Shown: piece by piece, positions 23,801 through 37,000 of the stretch
Numbering within the stretch: position 1 is the stretch's first letter
Layout: each line of letters begins with the position of its first letter
Source of the DNA: Tetranychus cinnabarinus
Taxonomy: Eukaryota; Arthropoda; Arachnida; Trombidiformes; Tetranychidae
Assembly: GCA_022266195.1 (NCBI GenBank)
Contig: WHVY01000001.1
Span: forward strand, 17,298,001 to 17,362,000
Length of the DNA stretch: 64,000 bases
Direction: 5' to 3'
Notes under the pieces: generated by a model
What the model was told of the DNA's origin: nothing
Database searches by the model: none
What the model saw: only the letters and a program-made list of their open reading frames with translations
Made by a program: the position numbers and the translations under genes

Positions 23801-26800
23801 TTTACAAAACTGAATCAAGCAAAAGCAAAACTGATGAAGATGATGAAGAAAAGGTAAAAGAAGAAGAAGAAGAGAGAAAAAAATGATTTTCTCAACCTAA
23901 GGTTACCTTTTTTTTGGGTGGTTAACAGTTTACTGTTGACTGGTTACATCAGAAATCAGGAAATACCTAAATCGATTCTCTTTGGTCATCAACCAGTTTG
24001 GGTTTGTTTTGCAAACAAAATCACACAAACCCAAAACATATTATTGTTATTAAACATTGACTCAGAAACTAGCAAATCAATAGTTGAACAATTAAATATT
24101 GAAACAGTTTTTCATGTTGATTATTGATTTATTCAACAATTGATAGCAAAGTTTGATTCCTCAACCAACGCAGTTGAAAAAATGTTTATGTTGATTTTAG
24201 ATGAAAAAATAAAGATTCATTTGAAAAGGCAATTGATTGAATGAAAATTAGATTGATGAGAATGGTGAATGATGATCATGATGATGCTGAGAAGGTGGAA
24301 AAGATGAACCAAAATAATGAAGAAAAGTAAAAATAGTTATTCCAATAATTTCGTTATTCCTAGTAAATGCATTTCCTGAAGCACTTATTTTCTTACATTT
24401 TTTGTTCCCATTACTTTTCATCATTTTCATTGCTTTTTTTCATTCCAAAAGTATATTAACAACCAACATAACTGTAACCCTAATAATAGAGTTAACCCTT
24501 TATTTATCAGGGAACATGATTATTAATTAACCATTCATTTACATTTACCTGGCATTTCAATGAGCAAATACTTGAACATTTACAAAAATTTCATTTCAAT
24601 TGTTAACCTTTTCATGATCATTTTTCAATTACATTTAATGCATTTGGTAAAAAGGTTTCAACAATTTAACAGTTAATTGTGATTGTGTTTTGATTTATTT
24701 GTATTTACAGTGTTGAAGCTTAGTTTTTCATGTTTACAATTAACATTGCTAATAATAATTGCCGGAAATAATTTGTTTTTTTCTTTATTCTCTCCATGAA
24801 AATTGTAAACTTGAACTTTACTCTTGATATTTTTGGTGTGCAAATTTTGAGGTAATTGTTGATTTGGGTAAGCCTTAGGGTTTAAACTTGATCATTATGA
24901 TTATAATTTAAGTTACTATTTCAGTTATTATATACGTTGTATAAGTTGTATTGCAGGGGAAAATGTTGAATAAGATTTTTGTAATCAAATCAGGTTTTAT
25001 TTGCTTCACTCTACCTGTTAGTGTAAAGGTAAAAATTAATAGATTAATTAGTGTTTTAATGAATCATTTAGAGTTTCACTTTTACTTTGAAAGTAAATTA
25101 TATTAATTGTTATTTAAACTCTTCCTTGTTCCGGTTGGAGACAAAGTTTATTTCAAATCTCAATCAACTTGTTGATTAACTTCAAATCCTAATTTTAAAT
25201 GTAATGATACTTTTTGATGCAATTCAAGCTTGATAAATAATCATTTGAAGGGAATATCGAAAATTCAAGATCTTTTATCACAGTTTGTAGCAATTGGTCA
25301 AAGTGAAGTTCAATGAAAATTTGATTCCATTGATAATAATCAATTCCTATGAATCTATTAGACTTTCAGTTAAAAATTCATCAGTGCATCTGTTTGAAGT
25401 CATATTAGAATCCAAAAAAAGTGAAAATGAAATGTTTTCAGTAAGAAACTTTTAAATGATAGTGTTTCTTCTGGTTTTTGCGTCAACTGATACTGGATTT
25501 TTTGCGTGCTTGAAGTCTTTTGCGTTAGAGACTTTCAGACCAAAGGTCAGATCTTGATATTATTCAGTCAGCGGAATTTCCAACATTGAAAACCTTAAAT
25601 CCAGAGTCTCAAGGACATTTAAGGTCATTCATTAATTTAACCTTCAGTTGACTTTTAAATGTCATTTTCTGCAAGTTTAAACTTTTTCCGATCGTCATAG
25701 TCGAATCTCTTAGTTTGATTTTATGTAACATGTTTCTGCAGTAGCTTTACACAGTTAGGTTTGCAGCTAGTATTTTATACTGTGATCTTTGCAATTTTGT
25801 TATTGCGTTACTGTCACAACTGAGGTACAACGAAATGCTTAATCGCTTCTAATTGCGCTTAAAAGAATGGAAAATGGATCGATATAACTATAAACAGAGT
25901 TAAGGACGATTGAGTCCATAAACTTATTTCGTCGGATGCAGTTCTGACTAGGTATCATAAAGATCTGACCTCTAGTTAAAAATTTATAAGTACAAACGAC
26001 CATAAATCCAACCAAATTCAGATTACCAGAAATGGATTAATAATACTTGAATCTTTTGAAGCTCATTTTGATTATCCTTTGAAAGTAAAAAATAACAAGA
26101 CTTGCTAATTTTTCTTTAATGACATGACGAAAAATCAAAGCGAATCTACTTTTTAAGTTGATAAGATGATTCTTGTATTGATTTTTGACCAAATTGGCTC
26201 ACTGTATTATATTATAATGACTCAAGAACGTTTAATCTATGGACTTCTAACAATCATATGATCTGTGGCTAATTCATGATTGAAGTGTCTTGAAGTCGTT
26301 CCATCATCCTCTAATAATCATTCCATTCGTTTCTCTTTCGATACTTGTCATTTTTTGAAAGCGCACTTTTTACAAGCGTGTTTGAAGTCGATAACATTTA
26401 TTACCTAAAAATTTCAAGGTTCAATACTTATCAGTCACCCGAGTCTTGTTTGATCAAATTCATGAGCAAATAGATGATATTTAAGCCTTTCAAAATTCAA
26501 TAAATTTCAGTTTTCCTTTTCTACTTTTCGCTCTCAACTTTAGCCTTTTTGGTTTTTTTTGTCAAATGTCTTTATTTCAAATGTTTATCAACTGGAAGGT
26601 AAAATCTTCAATTGAATCTCGATATTTTCTGCCAAGATTTTGTCTCTTAAATGTCTCTTCATTGTCCAAACGATTCTTCACTCGAACCTCTCTGAACAAA
26701 GCAATGATCTTCCAATAATTTCAATGTTTCTTTTTTCAAAATCTCAAAGAGCCTATCCATTGCGTCCAATTTGTTCAAAAACCAGACAAAACGAACCACA

Positions 26801-29800
26801 AATCTCAAGTTGGTTTCAAAACTTTGAACAAAAAAGTCTGAAGCTCAAGAAAGGAATCTTTACAGATATCATGAAACAGAAATAAAAGTCAAAAGAAATT
26901 CTGATGAAATTCTGTGACCACTTGAAACAACTAAAGTCTTGAACTATCAAAGTTACCGATTGAATGTAAATTCAAAATACTTCAAAACAAGTTGACTAAT
27001 TGATTATTGAATAGTACAAAATCTGGGAATAAAATGATAATTTTACTTTGGATTTTTGTTATTCCTTAAAAAACTAAATGCAACAATAATCTTAATGGTT
27101 CTTGAAAAGTCTTGAATTTGCCTTTGAAAAGGTTCTTTGAGATGAAATTTCTGAATTGGTTTTGATGGTGAAACTTTTCAAAGTCAATAATTCAATGCAA
27201 TGTAATTCAATAATGTTATATGTACATAGATTTTTATTTTACAGCCCAATTTATCATTGATTTACTGTTTCAGTGAATAAGTTTGGGCAATGTTGATGCA
27301 CAAGAAGTTAATAGTTGAATAAAAATGGTTGATCCTTTCAATCATTAAAAATGATGGGGAAAGTTGCTCAATGAAGAGTAACTTTTCATCCTTTTCATCA
27401 TCTCTTTCATTTTTTCTCATCCTCCTCAATGTAATTCATTATGGTGTCAACCTTCACATTAAATTTATTTCTTTCCCTTGAAACTTGTTCCAACAATAAC
27501 ATAATCATGATAATAACAAACGATATAATGATGCTCTAGGTTTGAGGGTTTGATCAAGGAACCGGAAAGAGTAATATAATATTGTAATATTGTGCTTAAT
27601 ATTGCATTCAAATCTTATTGGTTTATTGAATGATGGCAAAGATGTTTCAATTTACTAACAGGGAAAAAATGAATTCCAATTGACATGGAAATGAATGGAA
27701 AATTTTAACCCAAAAAAGATTGTGAATCAATGAAGTGACAGCTTTTGCCTTTTATTGTTGACTTTTTTGTAAAGTTGATCATTTGTTTTCACCTTTGTAA
27801 CATCTGATATATTCATGGATTTCATCCTTTTGTTTTCATATTGAGCGACTTTTCTCATTCCCTGCAAATCAACAAATCAATAAATGAATGAACAACACTA
27901 TTTTATCCATCACCTTGGTTCAACCCATTTTTGTGCCTTCATCATCATCTCCATCATCTTCATCATTCTGTTCATTGGAATACTTTTTTTTCCTCTTCCC
28001 ATGTATTCTTGCTTTGTAATGAAAAAAAGGGATTTGCTCAGCTATTTGATGCTCATCAGTTTCTGAAGATTCTTTGTGTTACTTTTTTTTCTTCCTTCTC
28101 TTTTCACCTTTTTTTTGCAAATTGTATTATCTTCAGATTGTGTCATAATATGGAGTCAACTGGAAAAAGTTGAGAGAGAAAAAAAATTCCAAATTGAATT
28201 TAATATTACATTTATTATCATGAAATTTTGTATCAAGATGAAAGTCACTCATCATGCATAATGATAGACTAAACTAGATTAGAGTCTAGTTTGTGTACTT
28301 CAACTTTAGGTGCCAGGTTAACATCAATCTTGATTGATTTAAATGCAAACATTTGAAAAACATTGAGCTAATGTTCAGTAGTTTAAGTAAACCAAAGAAA
28401 ATTTTTCAATCATTTGAACATAAAAGACTTACACTCGACTAGGGACACAAAGAAAACGTTCAGATATGATTGTTCCAAATGAAATTTCTTGTGTTGCTCT
28501 CAATCCTCAAGAAAATCTGGTTTCAATTAAACCGATTGAACCCAAATTTTTTTATCTTTAGGTTGACATTTTCATTGATTTCCAAGTTAATCGTCAAAAT
28601 TAAAGTTACTCTTTGAAGGTTTTCATTTGCGTAAAAGATACAGGTTTAAAGACGTTTCAAGTTGTACCTAAATCTATGGTTAAAAATTGGGTTTTCATTT
28701 ACAAGTGATGATATTGTCAAAAGTAAAGGACGAAATTGTGCGTTCATTTCAACCCTGAACTTGTTCCTGAGTTAACCCCTTAAGTCAACTTTTAACCTTC
28801 AATCTTACTCATGTTGACCTGGCAATAAAAGTTACACTTAATTGAAAAAAAGAGTAAATAAATGTCGATAATCAAATTATATTTGGCCAAAGTAAATACA
28901 ACAATTCGTTATTCGTCACTTGTAACTCTATGTAGACAATGCTAATTGTTGATCAAATTGAGAAGAGATGAAAAGAAGGAAAAATTTATTTTCAAAGTTT
29001 AGTTCTGAAAAGAAAGTTAATTGTCACTAATTGTTGATGAAATAACATGCTCATTAACCTTTCCATTTCCATTGACTCGACTAATCAACTAGTTAACTTG
29101 ATCACGTCTTGATTGTAACCAAATATCAAAGTATCACTCAGGTGCCCTTTGAAAAGGTTGCAAGAGATTAACCCTTTACCATTCAATGAAATGGTTCATC
29201 AAATGGATCAACTTGTCACAAAATTGAATCCAATGAACATTAGAAATGTCTAATTTATCAATTTAAAATGATTTCCATCTGAATGTTTAACCAAATAGAC
29301 TCCAACTTAACCTGAAAACCAGAAAACTTGAAATGTTTATTTTCAATCTCTTTATACTTCTGTTTAACCATTTAAACTCAATGAAAATGACATTTTTGGC
29401 CAACAGTTGAACCTATTTTATGTGAATAAAAATGATAACAAAAAAACTCTAAGAATCGTTATTGTTAGGTGACCCTTTACCATGATATAAATTACGGAAT
29501 TGATGAAAAGGAATGAAGAAAAAATGGAATTTTCTTGTTTCTTGTTTCACATCAACTTTTTGTTATACATTATTATTACAATGTTTAAGTATTCAACTCT
29601 TGTTTCATCTCTTTATTTTTACCTCTAATTTTTGTTGCTCCAATTGAAATGGTTCAATATTGATCAGCAAATAAGCTGAACTGAAAAAACTTATTCTGAA
29701 ACAAACACAAAGTTAATACAAAGTAATGGCAATGAAAATCTTTACCAAGCACCCAAACAATGGCCAAAGAGTGACTTGTTTTTACCTTAATCGTTTGTCT

Positions 29801-32476
29801 ACCTTTTTTTACCTTCTTATCAACATTTCTGTATTAGATGAAAATGAAGAGAGGAGAAGAAGAAAAAGGTTGAAGAAATGCTTTTCATTGTCACCCATTT
29901 TTCAATGAGATATTTTCATTTCTCTCATTGGATATCATTTAGACTGCAAGTCACAGAGATTTACTGTGTATTCATGTCATTCCCTGTTATGTTTCCTGTC
30001 ACTTGTGATTATCATTGAATAGCATACATAAGTAACAAAAAGTAAAGTAAAATGAAGAGAAAAAAAATAATGCCAGAAATGAGTGAAAAAACAAGTAAAT
30101 GACAGAAATAAAAATATCATTGAAAGGTTGAACCATTTGAACCTTTTCCTTGGTCTTGACTGTAACCGACTTTTGATTAAACATTAAACTAATTTTTTCA
30201 TTTCTTTTCAACAGCAACTTGTAAACTTGGTTGTCATCCACAAAATGGTTACTGTGAACATCCAGGTGAATGCAGGTAAGAACATGTTCATCTAATGATC
30301 ATCTTTTTATATCTTAACCAGAATAACCAGAAGAACCATTTTATCCATTGGTTATCTATTAGAGATGAAAAGTGTCTTGAAAATTGTTTCCTATCCAAAA
30401 GAACCATTACCTTTTACCTTTTATATTTACTTTTTTTATCCATTCTTTTACCTTCCATTTGGTGATATTTATCATCAATTGTAGCTATTATTTTAAATGT
30501 GTTTTAAGCACAATTTGCTTCTTCCATTTGGGTTCATTTGAATAACCATTTACCGGCAACAGTTCATTATGACAGTTGGACGATTGACCTTTTCCTTGAT
30601 ACCAATGGGTTAACCTTTTTCAAGTCACTTTCTTTGCACCTTTTCTTGATAAATTTGTGGTAATTTGCTGGAGTTAACCAGAGTTCATTATTTAACTTGA
30701 AACCTGAAAGATGAATGATTCTGGGTTGATTCATAAAGCTTTGTTTTTCCTCTTCTTTTTTGCTCTTCTTTCATCTTTGCCTTGTTTCTCATCATTTTCA
30801 TTATCGTCATCAGCCTCTGCCTCTGACAGCTTCATAATATTATTATCATTTGTTTTCCAGAATTACATTGAAATGATAAACAATTCTGTCAGTTAATTGT
30901 GTTAAGTAAAACCTACTTTTCGCCACTCATTCCAAGGGTTAATAATTCAACATTTGCACGTTGACACATTAAAATACATTACAAGTGCATGTAAAATGGC
31001 AGCTTTTTTTCATATCAAAGTATATTTAATGGAAAGAAAAGGAGAAAAGGTTTCATTGAATAGCAAATTTATTCATCAAAAATCACAATTAAGATGCTCA
31101 AACAGTCTCTTGATTTAGCTTTCAAGTTTCATGGTAAAACTGAGCAATGATTAATGGTAAAAATGGGTTCAGGTTTGACTCTAATTTTAGATGAGAAAAG
31201 CTTTTCTTTGTCAAACTTTACCTTTCAAATTTTAAGACTTACACTTTAATAGACTGTCTGCTTGAGATGATTATTTTGTAATTTAAATCTAAATCTTAAC
31301 CAAAATTTTACAATATTGAATCTCATCTAAATTGAAGATTAAGTGATTTTCCTTCTCATCTTTTCAACCAAATTTGAATAACTTTGAAGGGATTGAAAGC
31401 AAGTTAAAAAAACATCTAAACATGGTTTCCATCAACTCAATTAATTTGTAATTTACAATTTTTTCTGTTTCATTCATTTCGCGTAAAATATCTTCTTGTT
31501 ACAATCAAATTGTTCAAATTGAGTCTAGGATAATGGGAATAACAATTTTAACCTTTTTGTTTCAACTTTGTTTTTACATTTAAATTGAAAATGAGACAAG
31601 AGCATTTAATTAACTCCAAGTCACAACAATGTTTAACATATTTAATCTAAAGCAGGTTGAAAAGCTTTGAAACTGAAACATACATTTTGCCATGCAATTG
31701 ATATTGTTTTGAAAAAAGTCCGATTCGAGTCTAAATGATTAAACCTTTTCTTGTTGTTCATTGAATAATTTAGATGCAGATTTGGATATCGTGGGGATAA
31801 CTGCACTGAATGTGCAACCATGCCAGGCTGTCAGAACGGTGACTGTGAAAATCCTCTTGATTGCAACTGCTTTAAAGGTTGGACTGGACTGTTTTGTAAC
31901 ATACGTAAGTTTGATCAATGTTGAGTTGAAAATTTGCTTCAAAATTTTCCAAGTTAATTGATGGTTTTACTTGAAAGTCAAAATTCAAGTTGAAAATCGA
32001 CTGGAATTTGACTAAATGAAAATTCTGAACATTCTTGTTCGATTAGTTTAATGTTGTGAAAAACTTTTGACTCGATGATTAATTTTTCGTTTTATCTCTT
32101 TTTTCTTCACTTATTTGCTCATCAACTTGTCTTGCGGTGTTAAACAGCCATTTGCTCTGAAGGATGTGACTTAGAACATGGTTGGTGCCGTCGACCAAAT
32201 GAATGTCGATGCCGAGTTGGCTGGAGTGGATCCAATTGTTCCGAGTGTGTTCCCTATCCAGGCTGTAAGATGGGTAACTGTACTCAACCCTGGACCTGTG
32301 ACTGTCAACCTGGTTGGGGTGGAATCGATTGCTCCGAGAAGCTTGACTACTGTGAGCTCAATGACAACCCATGTCTCAATGGAGGAACCTGTATATCGGT
32401 TGAAAAGAATGATGGAAATTTCATTTGCCGTTGTAACCTTGGATTCGAGGGTAAACGCTGTGAACGAACCAAATGA
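20893..32476 (+). CDS. Secreted Delta/Jagged-family protein with collapsed DSL domain and seven EGF repeats
   Basis: Exons 20893-20955, 21189-22239, 23214-23324, 30215-30275, 31774-31904, 32148-32476: 1,746 bases, 581 residues. All junctions are GT-AG and in frame. Exon 1 is a signal peptide (FKLFVYLTTLSFVS). Exon 2 begins with the MNNL domain of Notch ligands (VLSYENPEGRLASGECC, then C-R-C-N-P pattern, YWKICMSH). A Ser/Thr/Lys-rich insert, a strand-rich block (VEVWHK, FRYRWRI) and only a stump of the DSL domain (DCPPGFRGDDC) follow. Then come EGF1 GCHSTHGYC, EGF2 MPGCIHGSC, EGF3 LGCHPQNGYC, EGF4 MPGCQNGDC, EGF5 EGCDLEHGWC and EGF6 YPGCKMGNC, which alternate between the Delta EGF1 and EGF2 types. 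EGF7 is standard (DNPCLNGGTC). The protein stops after RCERTK with no membrane segment, so it is predicted to be secreted. It is probably a non-canonical Notch pathway ligand or modulator. The 6.9-kb intron between exons 3 and 4 could hide further exons, though none was seen. Confidence 0.85.
22240..23213 (+). other. Delta-family gene intron 2
   Basis: About 1 kb, AT-rich with pyrimidine-rich stretches; a small GATGATCAT-type palindromic run lies near 22495-22516. Nothing coding recognised. Confidence 0.6.
23325..30214 (+). other. Delta-family gene intron 3 (6.9 kb)
   Basis: No EGF-like or other coding exon was recognised when scanning for Cys-rich open frames with splice sites. The stretch is AT-rich. 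Poly-purine and (GAA)n-like blocks occur near 23640-23880, with pyrimidine-rich blocks near 27900-28120. A long intron next to a signalling gene is a plausible place for enhancers, but no specific site can be supported. Confidence 0.5.
30276..31773 (+). other. Delta-family gene intron 4
   Basis: 1.5 kb of AT-rich sequence that splits EGF3 (the codon for Arg in GECR-CRFGY is divided). Nothing else recognised. Confidence 0.6.
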
Positions 32477-32927
32477 ATCAATAAATTTCATCAGCAACAA
32501 CAAATACTCACCGAGACAGACTAAAGATACTTTAATGTGAAAACTTTAATGGTCACAAACAGCAGTTTACAGTTGAACCCTTGTAAACCCAAAAGATTAA
32601 CCTTTTCTTCCTCCCAGTGATAACCAAGTTTGCCCATCTCAAGCATCCTTTATCCTCATCATCATCATCTTCACCATCATTGTCATAATCATTACCAACA
32701 ATGGCAAATTGAACTCTTTTGCGTTTCCATTTTTGCCTTTTTTTGTGGCTGTAATTTTTTGCTTTATAACTCACTTTTTTACCCAAATTATTTATTTAAT
32801 ATTTATTTTATCATTTATTAATTTATTTAGCATTCACTATTTATCATCAAGTTAACTTTCCTACCAAGTTTAACCCAAAAAACACTATTTACTCAATTAT
32901 ATTATTATTTATTATAATGCAAATGTA

Positions 32928-32933
32928 AATAAA
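32928..32933 (+). terminator. Candidate poly(A) signal for the Delta-family gene
   Basis: AATAAA about 450 bases after the stop; another (near 32481) lies almost on the stop codon. The more distal one is favoured because the UTR otherwise would be almost absent. Confidence 0.4.
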
Positions 32934-34072
32934 TTTATCATCATCATCATTCGTTTTTACCTTCAACTTCTTGATTAAATCATCTTTAACTGTACCAATT
33001 AATTTCCTTTCATCAAACCTTTTCTTCCGAAATTTGATTCTATACTTGATGATGATAACAATAAAAAGCACAACAAGGTTGATGAACAATCTGGTTTCAC
33101 CATTCAACAATTTGCCTGGAAATTTGCTCAATTTAAATGTTACAAAAGCAATTTCATTAAAATTCATCTTTCAATTGAAAACTTGATTAACTTTTACAAT
33201 TTAATTTCTCATTGACTTTGAGCAAAACTTGAACAATGACTTTAAGTGAACTTGAAATTGGAAGAAATTTTTTCTACATTTTGATCTTTTTCTTATTTCT
33301 AATTATGTTTTTATATTCAATATGAACAAATGTAATTAGTGATTGAAAAGTTGTAAGATTGGCAGTTGACTGGGAGTGAAAGTTATCAAAATTATTCAGG
33401 GATTTGGCTGTTAAAGTGAAGGATAACTTCGCGGAGGGGAAAAGGCTCATTGCTCAGAAGCTTGGTGAATTGGTGAAGAGAGAGAAGATGAAGATTAGAA
33501 TGAGAATGATGATGATGGTTGAGGGTGAAAGATGAAGGGATTGAGTTGAATCAATGAGAGAAGAATGTTGGAAGAAGAGAATGAGCTTGAAATGAAATTC
33601 TCATTCGATCTTGTTGCCTTTACTTGTTTCTTCTCATTTGAGAAGGTGTTTTCCATGTGCCATGTTGTTAAAGTGAGTAAGTAAAATGAGCATGAGAAAA
33701 GTTCTGATTACTCAAGATAAATAGATAGACTAATCAAAAAAGTGTTTGACTGTAAAACCGTTTCACATGTAAGTTTTGTACGAGAAGAGACGAAACCGAA
33801 AAAAAACCTTCAAGTTTACAGTTTATTCAATGTTTTCTTGGTCAACTTTTAACCAACAGTTTCATGGAAAGTTCATGTTTACATTCATCTCAAAACGTTA
33901 ATTTAATTGATTAAAGTTGATTGTTAAAGATATTCATTTGGACTGTGTCATGTAATGGTTAGTCGATGGACTTAGAGTTAACCTAACCTGGTAAAGGTTT
34001 CAACCCTTAAAGTTGACTTCAACAGTTGGATCCGTTTAGTTGACTATTTTAGTGATTAATTGATTTTGACAG
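32934..34072. other. Intergenic region upstream of the KChIP-like gene
   Basis: AT-rich. A less AT-rich, purine-rich patch (33410-33560, containing TTCGCGGAGGGG) is the best candidate for promoter or 5' UTR of the next gene. An upstream coding exon of that gene may also lie here, because its first recognised exon appears to begin at a splice acceptor. Confidence 0.35.
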
Positions 34073-37000
34073 TGGTTCGGACAATCAGTCAACCTGAGGT
34101 CATTGGAAGAGTTAAAGGGACGGTCAGCGTTCTCAACTGGCCGCAACTGGATGAAAACTTTGCACCGTGACATGGGTGAGTTTGAGCATTGCTTCAGTGA
34201 CATCAGCCATCAACCCTCATCCATGTTGAAGGCTTCAACGGCAACGGTGACACCAACAGGCCCAGCAAACCCAAACCTTGGTGACTCGGGTTCAATGAGT
34301 AAACACTATCACGACTCTTTGGGTTCAACCAGTTCAGCCTGGAAAAGGCGGGAAAAAAGGGAATCTAAAGGTTTGGTCAATAGATCGGGCCGGCCAAGTG
34401 GTGAGGGTAAACACATTTCAAGTTTCGACGAGTCGGAGGATGAGGTTGATGAAGATGAACCCAATGAGGATGATGATCAAATTAACGGTGAATTTATTGG
34501 TAAAGATGAAGATGAACGTCGCCATTCAAACCATCATTCCAGTCATCATGCTCGCTACTCTTATGGTAAAACTTTTTCCACGCTCTACGATCGACTCTGG
34601 AATATCCTTAGATCAGCTTTTAAAAAAGGTAATTACAAATAACTAAACGATATCAAACACTTTTCAATGAAACAAGTGAACACATTGAAATTGAAAAGTG
34701 AAACATTTCCATCCTTTTCTTGTTACAACCAACTGTTACTATTAATAGTTATCCACTGATTTGTACAAGTTTTGCGCTATAATTAACAATCAATTTTCTG
34801 TATAATATATCAACCATATTTGTATTAATGAAAAGCTGTTAATTATCATTGAACACGCCACAGCAAACTGGTTGAACTGGCAAGGTTAATATAACATTTC
34901 TGGTTTGTTTTGACTAACAAATGACCAGACTTTTCCTTTCCAATTGTATTTCAATTGTATTTCATCAAGTAAATCAATGAGACTAAATTTTTAATCATTA
35001 AATGTTGATCTAGATGAAATACAATTGAAGGCATTTTACTTGTTTATAAGCATTCAATGTTTACTTTTTGTCTCTCTTGTTGCTGTTCCGAGGCAACATT
35101 TTATCCTCTCGACTGTTCATCATCAAATCAATTTGATCAGTTAAAGAAATTCTCAGTTTTTCTTCTCTTCTTTACCATTCTTCACCAAAATCTTCATCTT
35201 CACCATCTTCTTGTTCAATACCTTTTTTTATTCCAATACCTTGAGGCTCAGTTTTTAACCTAAAACTGTTTCAAAAACTGTTGAAAGCCTTAAGTGTGCA
35301 AAGATGAGTCTACGTTAATAGATTGTTTTCACTGGATTTTCATAGTAAACTAATCAGTCAGTCAATTGTGTATCCTTTGAATCCATTTAAAGAGTTAATT
35401 AGCTAACCGTGTTTACATTTTCAGTGTGTATTTAACCTGGTTGAAGAGGCAAAATAACAGGCAAAAACTTGATTAGCTCAAGAAAATTGAATGGAAAGCA
35501 AGTTAATGAAGGAAAAGCATTTGCAAAATGTCAATCTTGCCTTAATAATGAACAAAATTTCATTGTTACTCCATTTACCTTCATCCCTTTTCATGCTCAT
35601 CATTACCATCTTCAAGTTTAACTCAAGAATGGCCATTTCACTGTAAATTGATCAATTTTATTTAATCAGGAAAAGTCATTCAATCATTCCCTTCAATTGT
35701 TGATCAACTTTCACTTGAAAACATTTCAATGCAACAATTGAACAATATTTTACCATTTCAGTCTCAACAACCAATTCCCAGATTAATTTACTCAAACCAA
35801 ACAACAATCAAACAGTTTTCATTAGACTTTTGCTTTTCGATTCATCTTAACATTTCTTTTCACTTTGGTCAGTCAAGTAAAGCTAAATGCTGAAAATTAA
35901 TTTCCATCTTTTTTACACTCAACAATTAACAGATTCACTTAGTTTTGTCATGTCAGGATGAAACATATTGATTCACATTTTATTGATTTTTTACCAGAAA
36001 ATTTTCACTTCGGTCAATCTCATTTTCATCCTTTTTACACCGTTTACAGTCACAAATGTTTTCAGCTCAAAATTGTTGAATCAGCTACTGAAATCTCTTT
36101 GATTGTTGCACCAAATTGAAACTGACTGGACAATTTGATTCCACTTTTCACTCTAAATCAATCAACATTTCATCTGTAATTTTGCTAGTCTTTCATCTTG
36201 TTACATAATGGAATGACGAGGAAAATGTTGTTTCCTAGTAAAAATTGTTTATTGTTGGCATCTAATTTGATTACTGTTTTCCGATTAATGAGAGTTGATT
36301 TTTGATGAGTGTTGGGCTGAAATTAATTTTGAAAGATTGAGGGAAAAACAAATGAACAAATTGGGTTTTGTCTTTTTCCATGTTGATCATCTAATTGGAT
36401 GTAAATATACGGAAAGATGATTCAATTTGATCTCATCTCATTGTTGACCTTTTACTCAACTCAACAGTTACAATAAATTTTCCAATTCAATTTATTCGAT
36501 ATTCTTTTTTCGTTTCCATATTTTCTTGGGCTTTTTGATTGACGTTTCTTTAAATAGCATTTATTGAACAATATCAAGAAGATGCAACTTGCACTTTCAT
36601 CCATCAAAACACATCAAACCTAAATTAAATGCTGAAAATAGCAGCCTTGTTCAATTGGAAACACTCCTTGAATCAAGAGGTTTACTTTACCATTGGAAAG
36701 CATTTAGTATCTTTAAGCAAATGTTATTCACCATTAATAGCTATTACAATAATTTTTGTCACAATTTGCAATTCAGTCCATTTCAATGCTCATTCAGGAT
36801 TCAATCAAAACTAAAGAGTTACTAATATATTTGCTGAAGGTTTGACAAGTGTTTTGTTTCAGTAAAAGGGCGAAATACCAGAACTATCAACTGGATTATG
36901 AATGTGAATTGAGTCGAGTACAGTTTTTCAGGCAAAGTGAAGTGACTTTGAAGTAAAGTCTTGAATTATAATTCAGTGATCAGTAAATTGTTAGACTACT

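Noticed and set aside
23392..24127. Several 60-90 codon frames in the long Delta-family intron
   Set aside because: None is Cys-rich or EGF-like, none has phase-compatible splice sites, and they overlap purine-rich simple sequence.
34103..34150. Using 34103 as the start of the KChIP-like protein
   Set aside because: That codon is TTG; the first ATG is 34151, and an acceptor at 34071-34072 suggests the exon is entered by splicing.
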